From Thinopyrum elongatum (lineage: Eukaryota > Streptophyta > Magnoliopsida > Poales > Poaceae), in assembly GCA_011799875.1 (NCBI GenBank), contig JAAAXO010000120.1, forward strand, positions 90,248 through 154,247: DNA of 64,000 bases, given 5' to 3'. The notes beneath the pieces were generated by a model. That model saw only the letters and a program-made list of their open reading frames with translations. It was not told where the DNA came from and made no database searches. The translations under genes were made by a program, and so were the position numbers. The number at the start of each line of letters is the position of its first letter. Within the stretch, counting starts at the first letter, position 1. Positions 41,001 through 53,114 of the stretch are shown piece after piece.

Positions 41001-42419
41001 TTGCATCTTCGCACTACTAGCTTGCTTGACTTGATCACTATGATTGCTTGCTTTATCGCATCACCCATGTTCCATTCTTACTCGCTTTCTTGGGTTGATG
41101 ACATCTATGTTCATGCCTCTCACATGATATATCTTGTTCATTGTCGCTTGCCTCCAATAGTTGCATCTATGCTTATTGATCTTGGAGACTTGGACACTTT
41201 CCTTGTGATGCATGCTTGTTTGATTGAGCCTATTGTATTTGGTTGTTCTCGCATCATATGCCTCCATACTATGACATGCTCCCTTACCCTTTCTTATGAT
41301 GAGCATGATGAAAACACTTGTTGGGTACTTCACCACCCGAATGATTGGTTTTGCATTCACGCTAACCTCATTTGTTTTTCCGAGTGTTTGTCATGTTCTT
41401 TCATTTTGAAGGATTCACAAGGTGGTGCCGTCATGAGACAACTTGGTCATGTGAAGGTGTACATGATGCGCAATTCCAACATCTTCGGGAACATCCAAAA
41501 GGTGAACTCCTTCCATTTGAGCCATCCTCAAATATGCATATTGGATGGGTCATTCTTTCATTGTTGTTTCCTTCTTGTTGTCTACATGATACATATCGCG
41601 AACGGAGGAGCGACATTGGAGATGGACCCTATGGACCTTCAAGTTGAGGAGTGCTCGGATTTAGTGGATTCACCACCGGACCACCACTTCTACCATGACA
41701 TTGAGCTATGGTACAACACCACCCATAACAAATTTGCATCTTATGCATGGATTGACTCACATTATGATTGCCTTGTTGCATCTTCCATTTCTATGTCATC
41801 CATGATATATGAGCTTATGCACTTCCTAAGCAAATTTGTTGTGATCTTCCTTGATGGCATATTCATACATAATGATCACATTGCCTACCATCAATTGCAT
41901 GATAACATAATCACATTAAGCACCAATTACCATGTTCATGCTTTTGATACACCGTCCCATTATGACATCATTTTGCACAATGGTCAAATTTATCACATTC
42001 ACAACACCTGTGTGCATACTACGAATGAATTTGACCACATGAATGCTTTACATATCATTCTATATCATCTTGCTAAGCTTCATGTGCCTTGTCACGAACA
42101 ATCTTATCAGGCGAACTCATGCTTACTTGATGGACACCTTGTGTGCGCTAACCATTGTATTTCCGAGTGTTGTTTGTGTTTGCTCTTTTTGCATGTATAC
42201 CACTCCGGAGACAACTTGGACTACTTGGATTTCGCTATGTCTTCAACTCCGTCCAACTATAAGTTCGTCCACGACAACTGTTTCCATGGTGATGAGGATC
42301 ACGATCCGAGGTCGGATCTTTCCCAAGGGGGGGAGATGATGCGGAGCATCCTACAATCATCCCCATGTACACTACGACGAGACCTCGACCTCGAGCATAC
42401 GCCATTGGACACAAGGTGA
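38069..42419 (+). pseudogene. N2 giant ORF, disabled
   Basis: Homologous to the N1 ORF along its whole length. Three visible lesions break it: CGA to TGA at 38360-38362 (a CpG-type change), TAT to TAA at 39851-39853, and a 2-bp deletion near 40256 relative to N1. There are also in-frame length differences, such as a longer N-terminal helix (SRLRERIDNL) and replaced blocks near 40900 and 41700-42010. The end again runs through the polypurine tract into the LTR, stopping at 42419. Confidence 0.82.
42327..42336 (+). other. N2 polypurine tract
   Basis: Seven G then AGA next to the 3' LTR; three G fewer than N1, which keeps the reading frame. Confidence 0.85.
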
Positions 42420-43217
42420 ACTCGTTCCTATGTCCTTTCCCTTTCCATTCATCCGAGACATGCTTGCTACCTAATGCAAAGACACTACATGTGCTCAGGA
42501 ACCAAGGACTCAAGGAGAAGGAATAGCCAACGTCAAGACTTGTGCAGAGTTTCTGCCAGGCCCGGACCTTCCGGCCATAGCCCGGAACCTCCGGCCCCCG
42601 GACCTTCCGGCCTGCCCGGAACCTCCGGCCCTCGACACTCCAGGCGACGCCCTGCCGTGCCAACTCTCTGGATAGCCCGGACCATGCCCGGAACTTCCGG
42701 AGCCCGGACCTTCCGTCCCTGCCCGGAACTTCCGGCCTGCCTGCGCGTAGAGTCTCTGGGCCGAGGCCCATGTACCTGTTTCGCCCCTCACTTACCCCTT
42801 CGTGGCCCTAGACTATATATACTCCTTCACCTCCACCATTTTAGGGTTAGCATTGTGATAGTTCATTTAGAGATAGAGCTTTGCTCATCCATCCGGATCT
42901 ACTCCACCGAGAGAGACCGCGGCCTCTACGGAGAAGATCCATCTTGGATTCAAGACCCCTAACGGGAAGATCCGTCTAGGATATCATCAAGACCTCCTCA
43001 CGGAGATGAACTAGTTACCTTTGTATCTTTCCTTTGTTGTCTTTGGATCTTGTATCTCTTTGTGTTTCGAGGATCTAGCACATGTGTAATCGAATCTTGT
43101 TGGTTTGAGTGAATCCTCTCGTGTTTCCCCTCGTGTTTTCCCTCGTGTTCTTCGTGTTCTCCGCGGGATCCGCTCCAATCGTGAAAGATCGGGCATCTAG
43201 GGTTCTACCCTACATCA
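42337..43217 (+). repeat. N2 3' LTR (881 bp)
   Basis: Matches the 5' LTR but carries an extra stretch of about 34 bp near 42593-42627 containing two further palindrome units. Confidence 0.94.
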
Positions 43218-43222
43218 ACGGG

Positions 43223-43641
43223 CCCGGGGGCTACTGTCGGGCCCGTGGGACTGGGGGTACCCAGGCCCGTCTGCCTGTGGCCCATCGCGTGGCATCATCA
43301 GAAGGCCCGGCGCGACCCAACGGCAAGGCTTCACGAGCAAGACCCTCGCGAGGCGGGCGTCAGCAAGGGCATGAATGGCTCCCGAGGGCCTCTCATGGGC
43401 GGTCTCCCGAAGCCATCTCCCAAGGCCCCTCACGGGGTGGACAGCTCTAGGCTCGCCACCTCACCTCGTGCTGCACATGGGTGACGCGAGCCATGACGAG
43501 CGGAGCCAGAAGGGCGCCAGCAGGCGCAGACGAGGACACTTTCCTATTTGGTGCTAAGGGAACAAGGCATCTCGCCGGTTCCCAAAGCAATCCCCAAAGG
43601 TTTCCACTTTGATGCAAGAAGACCAGGACATGGGCTCGCTA
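43223..43641 (+). mobile_element. T2 3' end: polypurine-like tract and truncated 3' LTR
   Basis: After the N2 duplication, CCCGGGGGCTAC leads into TGTCGGGCCCGTGGG at 43235, the usual layout of a gypsy 3' LTR start. The LTR is cut at 43641 by the CRW LTR beginning at 43642. Confidence 0.7.
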
Positions 43642-44623
43642 TGATGAGGACATGACTACCTTGGATACGACCAAAAATATTGCATACATGTATATTTGTG
43701 AGGTGATTTCTAATGCAAACTATGCAATAATTTATTTATGTCATCCAGGACAAAAATACTTCACAAACTTTTGTGTCATGTCTAAATGCAGGTGTATGGG
43801 ACATTTGTACAATCCACATATGAAGATAAGGGGAAAAGAGATGTTTAGGTGCTGTTCAAAAAGTCCTCTCACGTCACTTTTGGGCCAAGAGAAGATAGAG
43901 TCCAAGTCTCTCACGTTCTGGATTCAGATTCGGACCGCACAGACATACCTGACTCAAAACGCCAAGAACTATTTCATACGGACTCCGAATTGGGTGATTC
44001 TTTTTTTGTTGGAAAGTAGATTTCGTGCTCTTTCCAACCCAGTTGGATTCACCTTCAAATTCATCCGGAGCGTTGAGTTCTCGATGAAACAATCTAACAC
44101 TGCAACTGAATCCGAGTCAAACTACAAGTCCAAAGGTGTTGCATCACCTCCACTTGGGCCCATGAGCCTTGTACGACCTAGGGTTAGTTTTAGGCTGCCT
44201 TGGGACGTCCTGCCACCTCCTTGGCCACCACCCCTTGCTCCTATATAAGTATATCCATCTAGTAGCTTTTTCCTTGGGATTTGTTTAGTTAAAAGTTAGC
44301 CATTGCAACTTCGTGTACTTCGTTTGTGTCCAACGACCAGACCAAGACCGCTTTCGGATCCCCACCATTATCAATACTTCATATATATTCGCAATATTCA
44401 GATTGCATTATCATATTCTTGCTCGTTCTTCGATTGCGTGCAGGAATAGACCTTCGTGGTCAGGCTAATCGTGCTTCCAGGATCGTCAGTAACCTCAGGA
44501 GATTGGTTTAGCGATTGCTAAGGCGCAACATCGTGCACGTTTGTAGTTGGATCGTCAAAGTCGGCTCCACCAAATCGATAGTTACCATCTCATCGACAGA
44601 TCGGGACACCCTCGCCTCTATCA
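43642..44623 (+). mobile_element. CRW LTR, Quinta-like type (982 bp)
   Basis: Starts TGATGAGGACATGACTACC and ends GCCTCTATCA. Its 5' two thirds is unrelated to the other CRW LTRs, whereas the last 350 bp match 1-282 and the 3' half of 10238-11150. TATA box CTATATAAG near 44241. Followed by a primer site, so it is a 5' LTR. Confidence 0.85.
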
Positions 44624-44625
44624 AG

Positions 44626-44634
44626 TGGTATCAG
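44626..44634 (+). other. Primer-binding site of the Quinta-like element
   Basis: TGGTATCAG two bases after the LTR, initiator-Met tRNA type; the same spacing occurs at 47491 and 59316. Confidence 0.8.
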
Positions 44635-46055
44635 TTTTCAGGTTGCTCGGTGAGAATTTCCAGTTATCCCTAGATTAGATTTATTTTCCTACCTATTGTC
44701 CAAAGAAAAAGCCACAAAAAAAGTTAGATCTGTTCATCCTTTATCCAAGCCAGTCTGAGCCTTAGCTTTTTTCTTTTCAGTGCTTGTATAGTTGAATTAT
44801 CGGTTGCATCGTCGTGTCGAGTTGCTGGTCTTAGTGTCTAGTTCGTTTAGAGTTTCGAGTTCTGTTCACATTAGTCACGCCACCGCTGCATCATTATTCC
44901 TTCCGCTATCCACCATCCCATCCATCAATTTCCACCACGTGCTACCCACCGTTCATTGTCATAATCATAGTTGAGGTCGTTCACATCTTTGCTTGATCCA
45001 ATCTGCATCTTATCTAGTTTGTTTTGAAAAGAGGGAGAGAGGAAAAAAAAGACAGAGAAAAAAAAGAGAGAGAAAAAAAAGGTAAAAAAAGTCAGAGAAA
45101 AAAAGAGAGAAAGAAAAAGAAAAGAAAAAGTGCGAGAAAAAAAAGAGAGAAGAAAAAAAAACGCAAAATTCGGATCTATCTAGACTCAATCTCGTAGCTG
45201 AATTCGGATTGGAATCTGTTTTGCGCAGTGTTCAGTAAAACAGGTATATCTTTTTCATACGAAGTCTGTTTTGGCTCCGTGAGTACTCAAATTAAAGCTA
45301 GCGACGAGCCGCATCTAAATAGTTGCAGAAGCTAAGTCAATATTTGACACCTCAAAATCGGCTTCTAAATAGGTCTTTTTGCCCTCCGAAGTTCGCGAAC
45401 ACAGCTTGTTCCAGTTTTTCAGGCCAGTTTTAGAATTTTTTGACTCCTCATATCAACTCGGAATTGAGTGATTCTTTTTGCATTTGAAAGCTTGAGTCAG
45501 TGCCTTTCTTGAGAAAAAATATCATAAAATTGGCACAAACTTTTATAGAGTAAAGTTGGAGAGAGAATTGTTGGTATATGCTACTTGGTAGTTGTTTTCA
45601 TCATTATCTTTACTGCCATTGTGATCTTCACTTATATCTTGTTGTCCAGAGCTACTTCATATCCTTTCTTGATGCTAGTTGTACTATGCCGTGACGTCAT
45701 TAGTGTTCTAGGCTCGCGTCTCTAGTCCGGTCTAGCCTAGGACCAGTATAGTACCGTCGTTGAGCGTTTATTCAACATTGCATCTCTGAATTAACTATTG
45801 CTAATCTTTTGCTACCAAATATTTAAGCCTTCCAAGCTCCACATATTTCTACACCGTGTATACGTACGTTCCCCTAGCAATCGCTTTACTCAATCTTCGG
45901 AGTTATTTGACACCGCTGGTTGCCTGTCACCACCTGCTGCATGGTAAGAACTTGTAAGATATTGATATTTGCTATACTGTGAGCGTTTTACCACCACATC
46001 CTAGTAGTTCATAGGAACATTATTCTTGGATTTTGTTTCTTGTTTTCTACTAACT
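44635..46055 (+). other. Leader of the Quinta-like element
   Basis: Non-coding. Includes a 140-bp A/G low-complexity tract (about 45025-45165) and the TTCTAGGCTCGCGTCTCTAG block shared with the other CRW leaders. Confidence 0.6.
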
Positions 46056-46565
46056 ATGGCAGGTTCCGGAGTTGTTAGTTCTTGGGCTTCATCGATCGTG
46101 GGAGATTTGCCATCACCTAAGAAAATACAACAACCGCCACAAGAGGAGCAATTACATCAGAAAGCACATAATCAGGTTAATGTTTCCATGCCACCATTTA
46201 CTGGTCGTTTTAGGCTTGATTTATATATTGAATGGGAGTACGAAATAAATGTTATATTTGCTTCCCATAATTTTGATGAGCGTGGAAAATTTCAAGCTGC
46301 GGTTAGTACTTTTAGTAGCTTTGCTTTAGTTTGGTGGAGTGAATATTGTCGGTTAAACCCTGATCTTATACCTACTACTTGGGATGATTTAAAACTTATC
46401 ATGAGAGATAGATTCGTTGATGTTTATTATACTCGTGGCATGGTTAAAAAATTACAACATTTAAAACAAGGCGCTGACACGGTAACAAAATACTATGATG
46501 ATTTACAAACTACATTATTGCACTCATTTTTAGAAGAAAGTGAAGAAGATTTTATGGATAGATTT
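46056..46565 (+). CDS. Gag N-terminal part of the Quinta-like element, truncated
   Basis: ATG 46056 (MAGSGVVSSWASS) opens 170 codons with a retrotransposon-gag capsid domain (MPPFTGRFRLDLYIEWE, FALVWWSEYCRL, DDLQTTLL). It is related to, but clearly different from, the gag at 48648 and 60444. Cut at 46565 exactly where a TGATGAGG LTR begins. Confidence 0.8.
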
Positions 46566-47488
46566 TGATGAGGACATCAATACCATTGTTACACCCACAG
46601 CCCCTGCTGCTATACATACTGGACCAATTACTAGAACTCGCGCACGCCAATTAAATTATCAGGTACTTTCATTTCTTGGTAATGATTCTAATGTTCATGA
46701 GAATATGATGCTGCCTAAATTGGATACATTTGTTTTGCTTACAAATGAAGGGCCTAGCTTGGACAAGAAAGAGGAACCTTGGAGCAAGTTCAAGCATGGA
46801 GATGATGGCATGCGCAAGGGGAACAAGAACGGAGTTACAAGTGATGATTTCAGGACTTTGAAGCCACCATAATGAGTGCAGGAAGCCTTGGACGAAATAT
46901 ACAAGATGCCACTTCATAAATTTCGTCCAGAGGCTATTATAGGTGCTGCGTCACCTTATTATTGGGCCAGGCCCATGTAATTTCGAAATACTTGAGTATA
47001 GGCTGTTTTTAGAGTCCGTATGTGTGGGGAAACAAGAGATAGGGTTGGTTTCGGACCCCTCCTTCAAGGGCCACGAAATCCCCTCCTCTTCCTCCATATA
47101 TACACCCCTTAGGGCACCGTTTAGACTTTGGGTTTTGTTTAGATTAAAAGTTCACCATAGCTGCAACTTCGCGTACTTCGTTTGTGTTCAACGACCAGAC
47201 CAAGACGTCACAGAACCCCACCTTGATCAATAAAGCTTTCATCTTATATTCGCGATATCCAGATTGCAAATCTTAGTTTCTTGCTTGTTCTTCGTTTGCT
47301 TGCAGGAGATAGACCCTCGTGGTCAGGTTGATTGTGCTCCGGCGTGGTCAATAACCTCTCGGAGTTGGTTTAGCGATTGCTAAGGCGCGACGTCCTCACA
47401 TGTTCGTAGTCGGATCGTCAAAGTCTACTCCACCAAAAACGATAGCTATCATCTCATCGAAAGATCGGGACACCCTCGCCTCTATCAA
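46566..47488 (+). mobile_element. CRW LTR, Cereba-like type (923 bp)
   Basis: Starts TGATGAGGACATC and ends GCCTCTATCA. It is followed by primer site TGGTATCA (47491) and a leader, so it acts as the 5' LTR of the gag-pol at 48648. Left flank is GATTT; no matching duplicate is found at the other end. Confidence 0.92.
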
Positions 47489-48647
47489 GTGGTATCAAAT
47501 TTTCAGGTTGCTCGGTGAGATTTTACAGTTTTTCGTAGTTTAGATCGAGTCTGTTTTTCATACCTACAGTCCACGAAAAAGCCAAAAAAAATAAAAAAAT
47601 AGGGTTAGTTCATCATATCCGAACCAATCTGAGCCTTTGCATAATCTTTTGAGGGTTTTTGCTTTGTTGATTTTGCGGTTGCATCGTCGTGTCTAGTTGC
47701 TGGTCTTAGCGTCTAGTCCTTTAGAGTTTCGAGTTCTGTCACAGTTTGTCACGCCGCCGCCGCACCATCTTCATCGCTGCTGCCATATACCACCACCGCT
47801 GCCATATACCACCACCGCTGCCATATCCTACCACCGCTGCCATATACCATCACCGCTGCCATATTCTACCACCATATATCCACCACCAATCCGAGTTCTT
47901 TTCATATTAGGTTTGTTTTCGAGACCCATCTATTTTCCGATTCGTGTTTCCTTGCCTAAGTAGGATTCGAAAAAAAGAGTCTGGAGACCCCCGGGCAGTT
48001 TTTAGGCCAAAATTTTGGCGGTCAAAAATATTTTTTCCCTATCCTATTTTTAGGTCCCAGGGAGCGTTTTGAGACACTCGCCATCATAGTGATTTTTTGT
48101 CGCACTTTTTCGTCGTCGCTGCCCTGATTTCCGAAAAAAAAATTCGTGCCAATCCTGATAGTTTGACTTGGGAAGAGTTTTGAGACACTCGCCATTATAG
48201 TGATTTTTTGCAAAAAAAAAAGGAGCGCAAAAAAAAACGATTTTTTTTTAGAGTGTGCTCTTCCCTTGTTTATGTGTCGCGCCGTGATTTTGTTAGTGTT
48301 CTAGGCTCGCGTCTCTAGTACGGTCTAGCCTAGGACCAGCATAGTACCGTCGTTGAGCGTTTATTCAACTTTGCATCTCTGAATTGATTATTGCTGACCC
48401 TTTTTGCTACCATATCATAAGCCTTCCCAGCTCCACATACATCTACATCGTGCGTTTGACACCACCTGGCAATCGCTCTATCCAAGCTTTGTGAGTTTTG
48501 ACTACAAAGGTTGCCGATCACCACCTGCTGCTGGGTAAGAACTGGTAAGAATTTGAGTTTTGCTTGACGGATTTGTGACACCACACCACCACCACTTTCT
48601 AGTAGTCTGTAGGATCATATTCTTGTGTGTTTCTATTGCTGCTAACC
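47489..48647 (+). other. CRW leader with CCATATACCACCACCGCTG minisatellite
   Basis: Five or so imperfect units of about 18-20 bp lie at 47773-47880. Two near-identical 40-bp segments around GAGACACTCGCCAT (48067 and 48183) form a second duplication. Non-coding. Confidence 0.7.
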
Positions 48648-51041
48648 ATGGCAGGATCACAAGCCGATGAGACTGATTGGGAGAACATGACGAACAAACA
48701 GCTACATGATAAATTTCAGCAAATGATGAGTGGACAGGTGCAAGATGTGCTAAACAGATTTGAAGAGGCCATGGAAAAGATAGATGGAATTGAGAAGACG
48801 TTCGAAACAAAGCTCGATAACAAGTTTAATGAATTGCTCGCGCGTCTTCCACAACCACCGCCGGCTGCACCTGTCGCACCTCTACAACAACAACAACATC
48901 GCCTTCCAAATCAAGTGGGACGAGCACAGCGCGTTCCCCTTGAGCCTGGTCAAACTTCTGGTGCCGCTGCACCTACTGTTGATGCTTCTATGGCTCCTGC
49001 TGCCGCTGAGGAGGACGATTATGCGGGCGATTACGAGGATGAGGTTGATCAAAATCAGAACTACGTACCAGCACCAGGTCGTCCACATGCCAATAATCGC
49101 AATAGTAGGGCTGCATTACTAGCTCAGGTACGAGATCATGACCATCTTCCTAAACTGAAATTGAATATTCCACCATTTGAGGGTAGATATGTTCCTGATA
49201 TATATCTTACTTGGGAGTTAGAAACTGAACAATGTTTTACATGTTTACAATATCCCGAGGAGAGACGTGTTGCTGCTGCTGTTTGTGCTTTTACTAGTTT
49301 TGCATGTGTATGGTGGTCTGAACATTGTAGATTATATCCTATTCCAACTACGTGGGCTGCTTTGAAAACTGCTATGCGTACTCGTTGGGTTCCACCATAT
49401 TATCAACGTGAATTACTTCAAAAATTGCAGCGCTTAAGACAAGGAAAAAATTCTGTAGAAGAATATTATCAGGAATTACAAACTGGCATGATTAGATGTG
49501 GTATTGTTGAGGAGAATGAAGCTATGCTTGCACGTTTTATGGGTGGATTAAATAGAGAGATTCAGACCATTCTAGAGTATAAGGAGTATAATAATATCAC
49601 TCGTTTATTCCATCTTGCTTGTAAAGCTGAACGTGAAGTGCAGGATCGACAGGCATTGGCGCGAACTAATTTTTCTGCAAGTCGATCTTCATCATGGACA
49701 CCGCGTGCCTCCTGTACTCCCACACGTCCTACTGCAGCACCACTGACTTCAGCCGCCAATTCCAACCGAGATACAAGAAAACAGGCACCACCACCACCAT
49801 CTGCCAAGAGTACACCTTCTGGGCCTGCCCAGAGCTCTTCTTCATCAATGGCATCAACAGGGCACACACATGATATTATTTGTCGTCGTTGTAAGGGAAG
49901 AGGTCATTATGCGAGAGAATGCCAATCTCCGCGTGTTATGATTGCTACTGAGGATGGTGGGTATGAGTCCGCTAGTGACTATGATGAGGAGACTTTGGCT
50001 CTTATTACAAGTGAAGAACACGGTGGAGATGACTCTGATCATGAGACGCAATACATGGCTCCTGAAGATGCTGACAGGTATGAATGTTTAGTTGCTCAAC
50101 GTGTTTTGAGTGTGCAGGTCACACAAGCTGAGCAAAATCAGAGGCATAATTTGTTCCATACAAAGGGAGTTGTGAAGGAACGTTCTGTTCGCGTCATCAT
50201 AGATGGAGGGAGCTGCAACAACTTGGCTAGCATGGAGATGGTGGAGAAGCTATCTCTCACCACAAGACCACATCCACATCCTTACTATATCCAATGGTTC
50301 AACAACAGCGGCAAGGTTAAGGTAACACGTACTGTTCGTGTGCATTTTAGTATCTCTTCATATGCTGATTATGTTGATTGTGATGTGGTACCCATGCAAG
50401 CATGTTCATTATTACTTGGTAGACCATGGCAATTTGATAAAAATTCTGTACACCATGGTAGAAACAATCAGTATACTCTTGTTCATAAGGATAAACATAT
50501 TACTTTGCTTCCTATGACTCCTGATTCTATTTTGAAAGATGATATTAATAGAGCTAGTAAAGCAAAACAGGAGAAAAATAAGAGTGAAAATCAGATTGTG
50601 GCAAAAGAATTTGAGCAACAAATGAAGCCTAATAATAAACCATCTAGTGTTGCTTCTGAAATTAAATTGAAAAGTGCATGTTTACTTGCCACCAAATCTG
50701 ATATTGATGAGCTAGATTTCAGCAAATCTGTTTGCTATGCTTTTGTGTGCAAAGAGGCGTTATTTTCATTCGAGGACGTGCCTTCCTCTTTGCCTCCTGC
50801 TGTCACTAACATTTTGCAGGAGTTTGCTGATGTCTTTCCACAAGACGTGCCACCGGGATTACCACCTATTCGCGGGATTGAGCATCAGATGGACTTAATT
50901 CCCGGTGCTTCGCTGCCAAACCATGCGCCATACCGTACCAATCCAGAGGAGACGAAGGAGATTATGCGTCAAGTACAGGAGCTGCTCGACAAAGGTTATA
51001 TACGCGAATCTCTTAGTCCTTGTGCTGTTCCTATTATACTA
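48648..51041 (+). CDS. CRW Gag-protease-RT start, truncated
   Basis: ATG 48648 (MAGSQADETDWENM) opens 798 codons. In order: N-terminal helices (1-60), Pro/Gln-rich linker, capsid domain (about 170-320; CVWWSEHCRLYP, SVEEYYQELQTGM), zinc knuckle CRRCKGRGHYAREC (from residue 412), protease with VIIDGGSCNNLAS (Asp 519), and the RT entry (PPIRGIEHQMDLIPG, LSPCAVPIIL). It stops at 51042-51044 because a minus-oriented LTR begins at 51042. The lost part is RT palm to integrase. Gag and protease look intact. Confidence 0.9.
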
Positions 51042-51964
51042 TGATAGAGGCGAGGGTGTCCCGATCTTTCGATGAGATGATAGCTATCGTTTTTGGTGGA
51101 GTAGACTTTGACGATCCGACTACGAACGTGCGAGGACGTCGCGCCTTAGCAATCGCTAAACCAACTCCGAGAGGTTATTGACCACGCCGGAGCACAATCA
51201 ACCTGACCACAAGGGTCTATCTCCTGCAAGCAAACGAAGAACAAGCAAGAAACTAAGATTTGCAATCTGGATATTGCGAATATAAGATGAAAGCTTTATT
51301 GATCAAGGTGGGGTTCTGTGACGTCATGGTCTGGTCGTTGAACACAAACGAAGTACGCGAAGTTGCAGCTATGGCGAACTTTTAATCTAAACAAAACCCC
51401 AAAGTCTAAACGGTGCCCTAAGGGCTGTATATATGGAGGAAGAGGGGGGGATTTCGTGGCCCTTGAAGGAGGGGTCCGAAACCAACCCTATCTCTTGTTT
51501 CCCCACACATACGGACTCTAAAAATAGCCTATACTCAAGTATTTCGAAATTACATGGGCCTGGCCCAATAATAAGGTGACGCAGCACCTATAATAGCCTC
51601 TGGACGAAATTTATGAAGTGACATCTTGTATATTTCGTCCAAGGCTTCCTGCACTCATTATGGTGGCTTCAAAGTCCTGAAATCATCACTTGTAACTCCG
51701 TTCTTGTTCCCCTTGTGCATGCCATCATCTCCATGCTTGAACTTGCTCCAAGGTTCCTCTTTCTTGTCCAAGCTAGGCCCTTCATTTGTAAGCAAAACAA
51801 ATGTATCCAATTTAGGCAGCATCATATTCTCATGAACTTTAGAATCATTACCAAGAAACAAAAGTACCTGATATTTTAATTGACGTGCGCGAGCTCTAGT
51901 AATTGGTCCAGTATGTATAGAAGCAGGGGCTGTGGGTGTAACAATGGTATTGATGTCCTCATCA
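51042..51964 (-). mobile_element. CRW LTR, inverted (923 bp)
   Basis: A complete Cereba-like LTR on the minus strand. Left flank TACTA (pol) and right flank CATTG (another LTR) do not match, so it is not a simple solo-LTR insertion. Confidence 0.92.
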
Positions 51965-52287
51965 CATTGCAACTTCGTGTACTTCGTTTGTGTCCAACGA
52001 CCAGACCAAGACCGCTTTCGGATCCCCACCATTATCAATACTTCATCTATATTCGCAATATTCAGATTGCATTATCATATTCTTACTTGTTCTTCGATTG
52101 CGTGCAGGAATAGACCTTCGTGGTCAGGCTGATCGTGCTTCCAGCATCGTCAGTAACCTCAGGAGATTGGTTTTGCGATTGCTAAGGCGCAACGTCGTGC
52201 ACGTTTGTAGTCGGATCGTCAAAGTCGGCTCCACCAAATCGATAGTTACCATCTCATCGAAAGATCGGGACACCCTCGCCTCTATCA
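51965..52287 (+). mobile_element. CRW LTR 3' fragment, Quinta-like type
   Basis: Matches 44302-44623 and ends at the exact LTR terminus; its 5' side begins inside the LTR right at the end of the inverted LTR. Confidence 0.88.
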
Positions 52288-52674
52288 ATCCTCCTCCTCG
52301 GCACCAGCAGCAGCAGGAGCAGGAGCCAAAGAAGCATCAACAGTAGGTACAGCAGCACCAGAAGTTTGGCCATCCTCAAGAGGAACACGCTTCGCTCGTC
52401 CGAACTGATTTGGAAGGGGTCGTTGTTGTTGTCGTTGCAGAGGTGCGACAGGTGCAGCCGGTGGTGGTTGGGGAAGACGCGTGAGCAATTCATTAAACTT
52501 GTTATCCAGCTTTGTCTCGAACGACTTCTCCATGCCATCTATCTTCTCCATGGCCTCTTCAAATCTGTTTAGCGCATCTCCCACCTGGCCACTCATCATT
52601 TGCTGAAATTTATCATGCAACTCCTTGTTCGTCATGTTCTCCCAGTCAATCTCGTCGGCTTGTGATCCTGCCAT
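52288..52674 (-). pseudogene. CRW gag N-terminal fragment, inverted
   Basis: Minus-strand ATG at 52674 (MAGSQADEIDWENM) gives 129 open codons through the Pro/Gln-rich linker to AGAEEED, where the Quinta-type LTR end joins. Nearly identical to codons 1-129 of 60444-63026. Confidence 0.88.
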
Positions 52675-53114
52675 GGTTAGCAGCAATAGAAACACACAAG
52701 AATATGATCCTACAGACTACTAGAAAGTGGTGGTGGTGTGGTGTGGTGTCACAAATCCGTCAAGCAAATCTCAAATTCTTACCAGTTCTTACCCAGCAGT
52801 AGGTGGTGATCGGCAACCTTTGTAGTCAAAACTCTCAGAGCTTGGACAGAGCGATTGCCAGGTGGTGTCAAACGCACGATGTAGATGTATGTGGAGCTGG
52901 GAAGGCTTATGATATGGTAGCAAAAAGGGTCAGCAATAATCAATTCAGAGATGCAATGTTGAATAAACTCTCAACGACGGTACTGTGCTGGTCCTAGGCT
53001 AGACCGTGCTAGAGACGCGAGCCTAGAACACTAACAAAAATCACGGCGCTGCACGTAAACAAGGGAGGAGCACACTCTGAATTTTTTTTTCTTTTTTTTT
53101 TGCACTTTTTTTTC
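52675..53114 (-). other. CRW leader, inverted
   Basis: Reverse complement of the leader at about 60010-60443, ending in an A/T homopolymer patch where the orientation flips to plus (53114/53115). Confidence 0.85.

Larger units (their letters stand above)
35182..43217 (+). mobile_element. N2: complete family-N LTR element, ORF broken
   Basis: 5' LTR 35182-36028, primer site, leader, broken giant ORF (38069-42419), polypurine tract, 3' LTR 42337-43217. A perfect 5-bp duplication ACGGG lies at 35177-35181 and 43218-43222. By eye the LTRs differ at around 25 positions (near 3 percent) plus a roughly 34-bp indel, so N2 is older than N1. It sits between the antisense gene and the 3' LTR of T2. Confidence 0.93.

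Noticed and set aside
45020..45165. A/G-rich tract as a functional satellite
   Set aside because: Irregular low-complexity sequence in a retroelement leader without a constant unit.
51042..51964. Inverted LTR as an ordinary solo-LTR insertion
   Set aside because: The 5-bp flanks (TACTA and CATTG) differ and the sequence on either side is not contiguous element sequence.
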